The translations under genes were made by a program, and so were the position numbers. DNA of 64,000 bases, from positions 64,028,756 to 64,092,755 of the forward strand of contig CM060731.1 of assembly GCA_030704615.1 (NCBI GenBank). The letters run 5' to 3'. The notes under the pieces were generated by a model. It ran no database searches and was not told the origin of the DNA. It saw only the letters and a list, made by a program, of their open reading frames with translations. Shown here in pieces: positions 37,731 to 48,076 of this stretch. This stretch comes from Takakia lepidozioides. Lineage: Eukaryota; Streptophyta; Takakiopsida; Takakiales; Takakiaceae. Numbering within the stretch: the first letter of the stretch is position 1; each line of letters begins with the position of its first letter.

Positions 37731-37984
37731 CCAACCTGTAGCTCAGTTGGATAGAGCACTGAGTGCCACCCAGGTGATTCTGGGTTCAAATCCTGCTACC
37801 TTGTCGGGTGTGGTATATTCTTCTCCACCTTCCCTTGGGCAGCGTCCCTAGAGCCTTACACTAGGCGCCTCATGGCGAGGTTACTATGAAAGAGGTTATT
37901 TTCTCCTCTCACCACAATTAAGGGGCCTGATTTGCGAGCTGTCGCTCCCGGGTGTTTCCTTTAATTTTAAATTTAAAAAAGAAA
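37731..37984 (+). mobile_element. tRNA-derived SINE (family 1), best-preserved copy
   Basis: tRNA-like head with A box TAGCTCAGTTGG at 37739-37750 and B box GGTTCAAATCC at 37783-37793, then a non-tRNA body of about 150 bp (GGCGAGGTTACTATGAAAG, GGGGCCTGATTTGCGAGC, GCTCCCGGGTGTTTCC) and an A/T-rich tail. The body is shared with 25387-25596 and 26528-26771, so this is a dispersed family rather than a tRNA gene; the anticodon arm does not close as a proper cloverleaf. No clear target duplication seen here. Confidence 0.85.
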
Positions 37985-38521
37985 TAGTGTAGTCTCAAAG
38001 ATTGAACTTTCGTGGCTATCTAATTTACATCAAAGTCATTCCTCAACTACATGCATATGCCATATGCCCCCCATATCCATGGTGAGCATGTTTCAGCACA
38101 TAGTGAATACACAGGTCAATGGAACCACTCTTGATTGCTAGAAGAGCATTTCTCCCACGAACTTCACACTAATTCATAGCCCAACTCCCACAAGCCAAAC
38201 AACACGGACATATCATGACTACCGCAAAGGAAAAAATGCTAATCTCTATCACGAACTTGACGTCTTCCAATGTGTTATTGTTAAGTTTCATGACTCTACA
38301 TCTATTCTGGTAGTTGCATACCAACTTCTAGATGGATAAGTTTCCAGTATTTCTAATATTCTAGAGCTAACTTGTATGTTTCACACTCTGTAGACAAGGT
38401 CTCCGACTCTCAGAGATGGAGTCAAGGCTCAAATCCTAGACTTTGCATTTTACTATAACCACATTATTGATATAATGCATCTCATAACAATGGGTCTAGT
38501 TACACTGTTACTCGGAGGTGA

Positions 38522-39670
38522 TCATAGTGAATAGATCTGTTGCAGTAGTTGAACATCAACAATGGGTGATTTGAGCTCCGGGAAGATGGAATCTGGATGT
38601 CGATAGCGCTCTTCTACCAAATGCCAAAAGATATTGCCAGTCATCAACTGAAGTATACCTTGGAAGTATGAGCGCACAGCAGATTCGGCGGGTGTTGATT
38701 TCCATTTTGATAGTGATTGCTCTCCCAGCTCCATGGTAATTCTTGCGTAGTTGTTTACAATCTCGATGGCTCTCCACATAGCTTCCCGTAGAGATAGGTT
38801 CTCAGTTCGCATCAACACTTTGACTAGATTGCTATCATCATTTGTCTCGTGCATCTCCTTGGCGTAGGAAAAGATACAATTTATATATCCTATATGCAGG
38901 CCGGCGTTGTATATCAAGGATTCCATCAAAGGATGCCTGCGCATGTAAGCTGGAAGGAATTCACCGTGCCCAAACTCCACAAGCATCAAAGTATATCGGG
39001 CAGCAACATTCTTGAAGCGCATTGGTGTGAATGACTCCAATGTCTGCAAGTGAACTGGATTGCCTTGAGAGTCAAGGTTATGTGAAGCCATGTATAATGA
39101 TGTGTTAAATTCCTTGTAGGCTCCTGCAAAAGCACTAAACCAATCTGGAGTGGACATACTTCTCAAATCACGACCTATTTCCCAAACTATCCTCTCAATC
39201 GGGATGGGATTGGGTGGGGGCTGTTCTTGTTGAAACAAAACATTCAAATGGTTTACAGTACCTTGGATAATCTGAGGGTTCTCCAAGATTCTGCGGTCTA
39301 TGCCATATTCCTCGCAAGGGAAGATGTCTGGAATATCATAAAACATGTCATCGGTAATGAAAGCAAGGATGAAGGCTATAGTAGCAAACGCTATTCGGTC
39401 AGCATTTGCTGCTCCATTGTAAAAGTACGTTGCAGAATAAAGTGACATCTGCATATAGGATTTGAGAGCTGACTTGACCTGCCATTGTCCAACAATTTTC
39501 TTTAGCTTTTTCAGTGGTTCATTGACATATACACTTTGCTGAAGTGGTGGAAGGCCCTCGATGAGCAAGGAAGATATCGCAGGTGTTAGCCCTATCTCAT
39601 CGCTCATCGGAGTGCACACAGCTGAATGCATGTTGAGTTGTCGTTTTGTCTTGATACCTGTGCACCACAT
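38522..39670 (-). CDS. Microbial terpene synthase-like protein (MTPSL)
   Basis: Open frame of 382 codons ending TAG at 38522. Class I terpene synthase metal-binding motifs are both visible: aspartate-rich DDMFYD at 107-112 and NSE-type NCIFSYAKE at 264-272 (Asn, Ser and Glu conserved; Cys replaces the Asp usual at the second position). The all-alpha single-domain layout and length fit microbial-type enzymes rather than classical plant terpene synthases, which have extra beta/gamma domains. Known: MTPSL genes occur in non-seed land plants and make mono- or sesquiterpenes. Start is uncertain: ATG at 39670 or at 39631 (MHSAVCTPMSDEIGL), or an upstream exon spliced to the acceptor GGTGCACAG at about 39652. 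A candidate Ser/Thr/Arg-rich leader (MLASRRTTTTSLLQ...) lies at about 39,970-40,060 on the minus strand. Probably functional; product unknown. Confidence 0.88.
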   Translation of the reverse strand: MWCTGIKTKRQLNMHSAVCTPMSDEIGLTPAISSLLIEGLPPLQQSVYVNEPLKKLKKIVGQWQVKSALKSYMQMSLYSATYFYNGAANADRIAFATIAFILAFITDDMFYDIPDIFPCEEYGIDRRILENPQIIQGTVNHLNVLFQQEQPPPNPIPIERIVWEIGRDLRSMSTPDWFSAFAGAYKEFNTSLYMASHNLDSQGNPVHLQTLESFTPMRFKNVAARYTLMLVEFGHGEFLPAYMRRHPLMESLIYNAGLHIGYINCIFSYAKEMHETNDDSNLVKVLMRTENLSLREAMWRAIEIVNNYARITMELGEQSLSKWKSTPAESAVRSYFQGILQLMTGNIFWHLVEERYRHPDSIFPELKSPIVDVQLLQQIYSL

Positions 39671-40349
39671 GAAACCTCATAAGATGATTTGATGCAAATA
39701 TCGAAGATGAGTGAGGTTGAATTCAACCAAAGCGAGCAAAAAATCCTTAGGACCACATAAACTTGATATCATGAAAACAATATGTCGTACTACTGAGTTA
39801 ATCAAGCCACAAGGAAATCTCAAAAGTAGTAGGGAAAATTTGATCATACAATGGCTAGCAAGTTAGTATCAAACAAAATATCTCCAAAAGAGAATCCTGG
39901 GCAAGTATGACGGCATATATGGTTTTGATATGAAAAATATGCACGAAATGAGATATAAGGTAACACACACCGTTATTGAATTTTGTGGGAAGCACATCAT
40001 GAAATGGGCTTTGGATTGGAGGAGCGATGTTGTGGTGGTCCTCCGTGAAGCCAACATCGGAGCAGCGTGTGAATAGTAGGGGCAACTTGGTTTGGAACTT
40101 GATGGAGATTCCAATAGGGTTTAGATAGAGGCTCAGGAGTTGGAAAGCCATTGCCCAATATCGATCCTTTGTAGTGACAACAACACAGTGGTGAAGGATT
40201 AGATAGACGAATTTGAAAGAAGACTGTACTGGGGACTCTTGGAATATGTACATGTCACTAACATCTATCGTAAGATTATTTCTTGGATTCAACAGTGAGG
40301 GAGGAAAATGAAATATGAGAGTTGACAACCAGTTCAGACAACTGATCAC

Positions 40350-43300
40350 CTAGAGGAGAAACTATGCAATACTGGACTAAGATTACTATGAACAGTCACA
40401 AGTGACACTTCTTCTAGTAGGACTTTGAAATAGGTAATTCTATAGGTGAGTTACGACTTTGTGTGTTGGAAAAGTTGTGGTAACTGTTACAACTGTTATA
40501 ATTGTTATCCAAAGTTAGCAAAAGAAGTTAGTTTCATCTTCAAATCACACATAGAAAAAAGTTAGAAGAGCTGTCTAAAACTATGGAGTTGCCACCCAAG
40601 GATCAGTCCAACAAAGACAAGCGACAATTCTAGAGCTCTTATATGAAATTCCAAGAACCATTAGGTAATCATACTTCAGAGCTCTAATGTTTATGCTACA
40701 AGATCTCCCAAGTGCATGGCAGTTTTCGCTACACATAGTGATGAACAGTCGCTTCTTAGCTCAGTAAGTATTCAACCCCACTAGGCTGACGCAAGATATA
40801 CGTTAAAATGCTATGTGTACAAACATCCAGAAGGTACCCGGATACTTTCATATGGGAGCACATCAATCATCACTCGATCAGAGTTCAAGACTCGTTATTT
40901 CATCTCAAGTACCTAGTAGAATAAAAAACTTCCTGAATATTCTCGAACTTTCGGCAACAGTAAGGCTGGGAACCAAAGAGGTAGAGATTCGTGCATGCCA
41001 CCCCACTCACAGTGGGAATCTTGAGATTCTATGAGGAGGACTCGGGAAGCTATCACAGATCCAGAGATTGTTAGCCCATTTCATGCAACTGTTATCTGAT
41101 TGATAGGACACAATATAGTAGTCAGTTGGTGCTCGACTCTGCAATTCATTGGAAATTTACTGTACTAATCATCAATGCTGAACTTGATTAAGATGCACAA
41201 ATCAGTTAATGTTTGATGAGTACATCACCTTATCATCAAGGTGATGATAAGGCACTGTGACATAAAGAAGGTGGCACTCTTGCTATCAGAATATGTACAC
41301 ATTACATGGTAGACTTAAATTACTACAAAATCATAGAAATTATCAACATCACATTAATGCGTTTGAAATCACGTTCAACTTTAAGTTCAGGACAAACCTT
41401 ATCAAAATCAGGTCGTTCTTCACGATCTACCTCTCACACATCATACTCAAACATGATACCTGCATTAATCCACTGAAGCAGTATGTGACCAGCACTAGCT
41501 ACTACAACAACAACTACAGGAGTTAGACAAGCTCCCTAATTGTGCTTGAATTAACTTCTAGGATCATACTGTTATTGTCTCATCGTTGATAGAGGTGCTA
41601 CCTACCTCCCATGGTGTTCGACGATGTCCACTTAGTTACACTTTCAGACACTGGCCAATCCAACAACAAAGAATGTGATCGATGTATCAGCTTATGATTA
41701 TAGCAGAAGAGAAAATCTTACTATACAGGAGCTGTATACATAATCTTTTTGCAGATAAGTATCTGAGCAGAGCAGAGCACAACTCGGTCTTGACCAATTC
41801 ATTCTCACCTTGGCAAGGATCAAAGACTCAAACTAAGAAAGCTCTCCCGAATTACAGGCGAAATACAGATATGACGAATTGCACCTTGAATGTCGGAGCT
41901 TCTAATGATTGTCACAATGACTGCAAAGCATAAATCAAAGTTGTCAATGATTAATACTCACTGCGTCCATAAATGAACAAATTATGAAATTTAAGCAAAC
42001 AAAAGAAGGCTGGATTTCAGATTTCGAACCGTACTAACTGATCCACAAACAAGACATGAAGCTTTGACTTACTTGCAATCCGACCTACTCTCTCCCTATC
42101 CCGTCAGAGGGTAAGACCCAAGTGCGAGCCAAGAGCGAGCCAACAGGAGCGAGAAGAATGCACAAGAGCATCCAGAAGAATCCATAAGAAGCGGGATGAT
42201 GGGGCGGGATGAGAAGAGGAAGAATTCAACTATCGAGGAACCAGGACAAAACAGATGCTTCAGATGCAACAATCTCTGGATCTGTGATAGATTCCAGAGA
42301 TTGTTCAGAACAGAGATTGTTCACAGATGCATCGAAAATAGTCTTTCAGGCTCGTGCCATCAGCTGGTGCGCTCAAATGGGGCACAACGGTGAATGCAGA
42401 CTACGGTATGTCGGTTTGGCAAATCCAAATTCCCGGTGAGCTGTAAAGTTTTGACCCTTGTTGCTTTGCAGAGAGCAGCTATTTTTGAAACGCGGGGCCT
42501 ACATACCCTCTGACACCCGGGTATGAGTGGTTTTAAACGGAACCCACGTTTATGTTTCTTTATTGATTCTTGTGCGGCGTTCTAACTTATTGTTAGCTAT
42601 GAAATAATATTTTGGAATCAGCGTCTTTGAATGAGTGTGTAAGAGAATCAGTGTGTAAGAGACAGGCTCCACGTGAATCAGGCTCCGCTGTCTATAACGT
42701 CCCTGTGAGATTGAACCTACGATAGGCTTGGCAAGGTGTTGAATGGTTCAGCAATCGTCGACGGCTGTCTTGCTGCAGTTCCCTGCCAAAGTACAAAATA
42801 CATGGAGCTCCCTAAGCTCAACTTCGTGGTGTCTTGTCTGCTGGCATCATCCCCAAATATGGAAGCTGCCCGCTGGTGCCTCTGGGGAGGTGAGAGGGAT
42901 GTCACGTGGAACAGCAGGTGGTGGCAAGCTCCCCTTGATCAAGACCAAAAGCTAGATATGAAGATGGCATAGAAGTGTACACGGAGGAGATTAGGGGATT
43001 CTCTTCTTATGGTTTTTCCCTAGATAAGAGAACATGTAGACGTTGGCTGTACAAAGTGTGGCAGACAGGACGGCCACGGTGAACAGCGTCTACTAGTAGG
43101 GAAGAGAGATGATACATAAGCTGATGCATGGTGTGGTGGTTGGGAGGACTGGGTGTATCCCAGTACCATGTGCAATTATAGGATTGGATCATTGGGACTT
43201 GAAGGATCTGTACATAAAGTAATTGTTGGTATTTGGCCATGTTGGAATAAGGGCCAGTGGCACGGAGTGATGATTGCAAGTGGCCTATGATGTGTGATCT

Positions 43301-43440
43301 CGCCTAATTGCCAAGGACTTAGTTTAGATTCGAGTCTGGTCATGCTAGAACCATTGGCAGGGGAGTGAGATCTGAATTTTCAGTCGACAAATAGGCAGGA
43401 AGAAAGACAAGGCGGAGAATTAGTAAAGAGGAATGTAAGA
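40350..43440. other. Long region without recognised gene
   Basis: The part nearest 40.1 kb may be the terpene synthase promoter. The rest has only short frames without domains. The stretch before 43440 should contain the 5' LTR of the element whose primer site lies at 43444, but I could not define its ends because no second copy is in the window. Confidence 0.35.
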
Positions 43441-43443
43441 TCT

Positions 43444-44106
43444 TGGTATTAGAGCAGATTTCGACCTTTTGGGATTTGTGGTTTATGAGCCAATTGACAT
43501 TCGGCTCTGGAAGCTCGTTGCTTTAGTGGAATACAATATCTAAATGTAGGTGTAGCACATCTCCAGAGTCGATGGAAGGAGAGACAAGATGCAGTTTAGA
43601 AAACACAAGAAATTATTGTGCCAGAAGAATTTATCACTATGAAAGCTAGAGATCTAGCTCAGGTCATTCGTGAGGCAGTAGCTAGTGGAGTGAAAGAGGG
43701 CATAACTGCTGTTGGCAGGAGACCTACAGCAAATCCAACTCCACTGGCGGTGCCACCCGACCAGCAAGCGGTAGACCAACCAGTAAGTGCTCCCCATAAT
43801 GATCAGCATGCAAGAACTAGGACAAAAAAAAAAAAGGCTAGAGATGGTTCTGCCTCTGGTGCATCCTCACAAGATAGCCATTCCATGATGACAATGGATT
43901 CTAAGAGAAGAACAGTTGACAAGGAAATTAGGAAGATGACGCATCTTCCTGAATTTCATGGTCGCCCAAATGTGTCTTGCACTGAGGTGCTGTCTTTTCT
44001 GGAGACTCTGGAGGAGTTCTTCAGTGGGGACTATACAAATGCAGATAAGATCCGCACAGCCTCATTACAAATGAGAGTCAAATCTAAAGGAGGGAATGTA
44101 CAATGA
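43444..44106 (+). mobile_element. LTR-retrotransposon 5' remnant: primer-binding site and gag fragment
   Basis: TGGTATTAGAGCAG at 43444-43457 differs by one base from TGGTATCAGAGC, the initiator-tRNA-Met primer site used by many plant LTR elements. It is followed by an open frame from about 43618 (PEEFITMKARDLAQVIREAV ... basic KKKK tract ... MTHLPEFHGRPN ... FLETLEEFFSGDYTNADKIR), which has the order and style of a Ty3/gypsy capsid N-terminal region. The frame stops at 44104-44106, and no nucleocapsid, protease or polymerase follows; sequence passes into a P450 pseudogene. Truncated element; assignment to gypsy is inference. Confidence 0.6.
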
Positions 44107-44123
44107 CTTAGTATCTGGTTCTC

Positions 44124-44278
44124 ATTCATGTGATACTGCTGTAGGTGTTTAGTACAGATCTCCAGACGGTATCCTTGCCTGCACCCGAGGGCAACAAGAA
44201 TTATTCATGTGATACTGCTGCAGGTGTTTAGTATAAATCTCTTGTTCAATCTTGCCTGCACCCGAGGGCAACAAATTC
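44124..44278. repeat. 79-bp direct duplication spanning a P450 exon edge
   Basis: ATTCATGTGATACTGCTG at 44124 recurs at 44203, and TTGCCTGCACCCGAGGGCAA at about 44174 recurs at about 44252; period 78-79 bp. The second copy runs on into the P450 reading frame (GNKFLFAN), the first does not, so the duplication copied the intron/exon boundary. Confidence 0.8.
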
Positions 44279-45099
44279 TTGTTCGCTAACGTACTAATGC
44301 ACAACACTTGGCACCCATTTGTGGCCAGGCTGCTTGGGAAAGACAGCTTGATGGTCAAAACCTGCGAAGATCACAAGTACATTCATACCCCATTCATATT
44401 GTAATGTCATGAAACTTCATCGTATAGAAATATGCACACTGCATAGTCTGTATAACAAAAAATGATGTGTAGTATTCGTGGTTTGCTTTCTTAATTTATT
44501 CATGGTGACAACAGACGGTTCCGACGACTCTTCATGATCGTCTCCAGTCCTGATGGCATCCAAGGCTTCGCACCTAGAATGGATGCCATTGTGAGGTCCC
44601 ACATTGCCGAATTCTGGAATGGCAAGGATCAGATTCTGGGAGTTCCTGCGGTGAGAATGTACACCTTTGCAGTGGCAGCGGAAATATTTGTTAGTGTCAA
44701 ACAAAGGGATCCCGAGTTCCTTCCAACGTATGAAACGCTCGAAACGTTTTTCTGATCTGGCATGATGCAAATACCCATCGATCTCCCTGGAACTGTCTAC
44801 CGCAAAACAAGGCTTGCGCGCGAATCGGTACTACGTATCTTCGAGAACATCATACTACGAAGGCAGCAGGTGCATTGCAATTTCTGTTGTAAAACAGGTC
44901 CCTCATTTTCAGGTTCTCTTTCACAAACAAAAGAAATATTATCCTCTAAATTTTGGATCAATTTTTTTGTGCAGGATTTGAAAGACGGAAAAACTTCAGC
45001 TAACCAGGATCTCCTCTCTTCGTGGCTAAGCACCCCGATTGAGAACGGAAGATTCATGATTATGGAGGAAATGAAAGACAATATCTTAATTATGTTCGT
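44258..45099 (+). pseudogene. Cytochrome P450 (CYP85-clan type) fragment
   Basis: Three exons can be read: about 44258-44376 (EGNKFLFAN, ARLLGKDSLMVKTCEDHK), 44515-44869 (RFRRLFMIV, PRMDAIVRSHIAEFWNGKDQ, VRMYTFAVAAEIFVSV, then an in-frame TGA at 44753-44755, then MMQIPIDLPGTVYRK, ENIILRRQQ) and 44975-45099 (DLKDGKTSANQDLLSSWLS, ENGRFMIMEEMKDNILIMF). Junctions AA|gtacat to ag|A and CAG|gtgcat to ag|GAT are in phase. Known: this block order matches the B-C to F-G and pre-I-helix regions of CYP716/CYP85-clan enzymes (triterpenoid or steroid hydroxylation). The I-helix, ExxR and haem-cysteine regions are absent and the membrane anchor is not found. With the stop and truncations it cannot be functional. 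Confidence 0.85.
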
Positions 45100-45248
45100 A
45101 CACAAGAGGCATATAATGCATTCCCAAATGGAAAAAGATGAGATTTTACATGCCTGGATGCATACTTTACTACACTTATCTGGGAAATCCCTCCATCCGT
45201 GAATAATGGGACTCTCCCTGACGGAATTCCTCAGCCACCTTCAACACG

Positions 45249-45972
45249 GTAAAAATGACCATTTTAAAATGTGAGAAACATCAAATGATTCAATCCTGGT
45301 AAAAACAACCATTTTAGAATGTGAGAAACTGCAAATGATTCAATCATGGTAAAAGCAACCATTTTAGAATGTGAGAAACTGCAAATGATTCAATCTTGGT
45401 AAAAGCAACCATTTTAGAATGTGAAAAATTGCAAATGATTCAATCCTGGTAATAACAACCATTTTAGAATGTGAGAAACTGCAAATGATTCAATCCTGGT
45501 AAAAGCAACCATTTTAGAATGTGAGAAACCGCAAATGATTCAATCTTGGTAAAAGCAACCATTTTAGAATGTGAGAAACCGCAAATGATTCAATCCTGGT
45601 AATAACAACCATTTTAGAATTTGAGAAACCGCAAATGATTCAATCTTGGTAAAAGCAACCATTTTAGAATGTGAGAAACTGCAAATGATTCAATCATGGT
45701 AAAAGCAACCATTTTAGAATGTGAGAAACTGCAAATGATTCAATCATGGTAAAAGCAACCATTTTAGAATGTGAGAAACTGCAAATGATTCAATCATGGT
45801 AAAAGCAACCATTTTAGAATGTGAGAAACTGCAAATGATTCAATCATGGTAAAAGCAACCATTTTAGAATGTGAGAAACTGCAAATGATTCAATCCTGGT
45901 AAAAGCAACCATTTTAGAATGTGAGAAACTGCAAATGATTCAATCCTGGTAAAAGCAACCATTTTAGAATGT
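45249..45972. repeat. 50-bp minisatellite, about 14.5 copies
   Basis: Exact 50-bp period. Each unit contains TGGTAAAAGCAACCATTTTA, GAATGTGAGAAACTGC and AAATGATTCAATC; boundaries fall at 45300, 45350, 45400 and so on. Units differ by a few substitutions (CCTGGT/CATGGT/CTTGGT; AACTGC/AACCGC); the units from about 45650 to 45850 are the most alike, suggesting recent local expansion. The first unit is the most diverged. It lies directly downstream of the P450 fragment. Confidence 0.95.
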
Positions 45973-46322
45973 CACATCAAATGTTTCACTCTTTTCATTT
46001 TCACTTGTAATCAGGGAATGCACCCCATAGTGTCACATGGCAAAATTGACAATCCAAAGGTAAATCCATAAGTATTGCCATGTGCAACCTGAGTTTCTAG
46101 TTCTACTTTTCATCAAGGAATATATCCCACATTGTGAGATTTTAAGTATCAATGTCGTGCTCCCTTCAGAACAATATATGCCTTCAAAGTAAACTGTACA
46201 CTCCTAACAAGGCTCAAAGGATGATCAGAATTGGAGCTACTGGGCTCTAAAGCTACCACCGACTGCAGCTACATGGTTGTAATGCTCCCAAAGGATGTCC
46301 ATCACTGAATCACATGCATCCT

Positions 46323-47450
46323 AACTTATGCCAACTTCTTGATGTTATCTAAGTACAAATGTTGCAGCCCGTTGCTAATAGGAGGAGGATTGATGATGCC
46401 AATCTTGAATTCTCTAAATGCCCATACTACCACCAAATCCAAATGCTTCAGCCTCCTCTTTGCATCAACCTCTCGTTTTTTGATGGGGATGCAAAGTTTT
46501 GGGAACTTCTTGGCAACATTGGCAAGCACATCATGTATATTATCCAGCCCCATGACCACCATGGCAATGGTCTTTTTGGCATTCTCTGTTAGTTTCTCAA
46601 CCTGGACTCCATGCACAGTGACAAATGCATTGCTTCAAATCCCTCATTTATGTCATACTACTCATCAAACTAACACTCTGGAAATATACTGCTACAAATG
46701 GTTAATACTAAGAGAGATGCATACCTGAAAAACTGCAATGAGGCTACCATCAAGCGCTGCATCCACAAGACGATCATGGTCGACACCACCCTTTCCATTC
46801 GTTTTTTGCATAACCTTCAGATGCGTTGGGCTCGCGGACAAAGAATTTATAGACAAGATTTTCTGGACTAGTACAACTTCAATCTGTCTATCCATCAACA
46901 CCCTTCCCAAATATAGTACACCATTAACACAAATAAACTTCAAGAACCAAACATGGTCACATGCATAATCAGCTTTACAACAAGATTCAGATATACAAAT
47001 ATTACTTACTTCTTTATAGGCTTTTTGAAAAGAGTCCGAAGGTCTGTACCACGAATTTTCCTCTTCCTCTTTAAGCTTGCTTGTACATGTGTGACGTCCT
47101 CATCCCTTTCCACATAAACCACTGACATGAGATGCAAGGCACATCACTGTAAATTTCATATTTCATACTTCTATTGTTGTACTTTCATTCAGCTATACAA
47201 CAAACTTTGAGCCCATCATATTTATATTCTTTACTACAAAAGAACAAGTGAAAGTAATGTACAGAAAGTGTTTAGGTTGGAAGAAATACTTGTGAGGCTC
47301 CACGCTTTTAGAGAAGGTCGCTTGCACTGGATCAGGTTGCTCAGTATGTTCCATGACATCATGTTCTGTTAGCTCCATCATTGGAGAGGGTGCTTGCACC
47401 TGTGTGTCGCCCCCATCCCTTTCCATATAAACCAATGACATGAGATGCAA
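46323..47450 (-). CDS. Hypothetical multi-exon gene, possibly transposon-borne
   Basis: Not recognised. On the minus strand four pieces look like exons with plausible splice signals: about 47293-47450 (YMERDGGDTQVQAPSPMMEL ...), 47005-47132 (VYVERDEDVTHVQASLKRKR, LRTLFKKPIKK then a GTAAGT donor), about 46733-46943 (GRVLMDRQIEVVLVQKILSI, VDHDRLVDAALDGSLIAVFQ then a GTATGC donor) and 46323-46601 (VEKLTENAKKTIAMVVMGLD ... KRRLKHLDLVVVWAFREFKI, LYLDNIKKLA then stop). The first two start with similar peptides because of a 313-bp direct duplication. The neighbouring GCGACCGCC hairpin array (47541-47960) could be its subterminal region. No domain is assigned; the model is uncertain and may include false exons. 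Confidence 0.35.
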
Positions 47451-47541
47451 GGCACATCACTGTAAATTTCACATTTCATACTTCTATTGGTGTCATTCAG
47501 CTATACAACAAACTTTGAGCCCATCCTATTTATATTCTTTA
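47096..47541. repeat. Direct duplication of about 130-140 bp, 313 bp apart
   Basis: 47101-47233 and 47414-47540 share CATGAGATGCAAGGCACATC, ACTGTAAATTTCA, TACAACAAACTTTGAGCCCA and TTTATATTCTTT. The downstream copy has a 6-bp deletion in the CATTCAG region. The duplication includes an exon-like sequence encoding V-Y-x-E-R-D. Confidence 0.8.
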
Positions 47542-47960
47542 AGCGACCATATTATGACGGTCGCTGGTTGTTTTATATCATTTAAAAAAAATAGCGACCG
47601 CCATACGGTCCTCACATGTTTTTTATATTGGCGGTCGCTTAATTTTATATATTATTGAAATTAAGCGACTGCCAATTCTGGCGGTCGCTTGTTTTTTATA
47701 TATTTTTAAAATTATGCAACCGCCAATACGGAGGTCGCTGTTTTTCTTTTTTAAATTACACGACCACCAATGCGACCGCCAATCTTGTTTTTTTTATAAA
47801 AAAATTTAAGCAAACGCCATGTTGGCGGTTGCTCTTATTTCTAAAATCCCGAAATATAAAGCGACCGCCAGAATTGGTGGTCGCTTTCATTTTATTATTT
47901 TCCAAAATGTATTTGTCACCGCCACCGTGTCGGCGACGTGGCTGCTTAAGTAGCAATATT
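47541..47960. repeat. Array of GCGACCGCC/GGCGGTCGC hairpins
   Basis: Successive inverted-repeat pairs share one arm consensus, AGCGACCGCCA ... TGGCGGTCGCT: 47542-47548/47559-47565, 47593-47603/47629-47639 (perfect 11 bp), 47664-47674/47679-47689, 47716-47725/47731-47738, 47809-47819/47823-47833 and 47860-47870/47875-47885, plus unpaired single arms near 47761-47780 and a variant at 47919. Spacers are T/A-rich. Motif arrays of this kind occur in subterminal regions of plant DNA transposons. Confidence 0.8.
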
Positions 47961-48013
47961 TTAGCTGGTTTTTTTTTAACTAGAATATTCCCAGAATCTG
48001 ACGTGACGGAGGT

Positions 48014-48057
48014 CCCGTTAGTGTCAGGTCTGACGTGACCTGACGCTGACTAACGGA
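48014..48057. repeat. Imperfect palindrome (GTTAGT...ACTAAC)
   Basis: GTTAGTGTCAGGTC followed after a short loop by GACCTGACGCTGACTAAC forms an interrupted hairpin with one bulge. It lies between the hairpin array and the left break of the truncated gypsy copy at 48077. Confidence 0.6.
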
Positions 48058-48076
48058 CGTGACACTGATAACCGGG

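Noticed and set aside
37735-37808. Possible tRNA gene (A box and B box present), also 26700-26771 on the minus strand
   Set aside because: Both belong to a repeated element with a shared non-tRNA body, A tail and target duplication; they are SINE heads, and the anticodon region does not form a convincing cloverleaf.
39855-40349. Minus-strand frame of 164 codons upstream of the terpene synthase
   Set aside because: Hydrophobic, low-complexity translation without a domain; an overlapping frame offers a more plausible leader peptide, which is itself only tentative.
45249-45972. Regular repeats resembling a CRISPR array
   Set aside because: Units are head-to-tail with no unique spacers, and the genome is a plant nuclear genome; it is a minisatellite.
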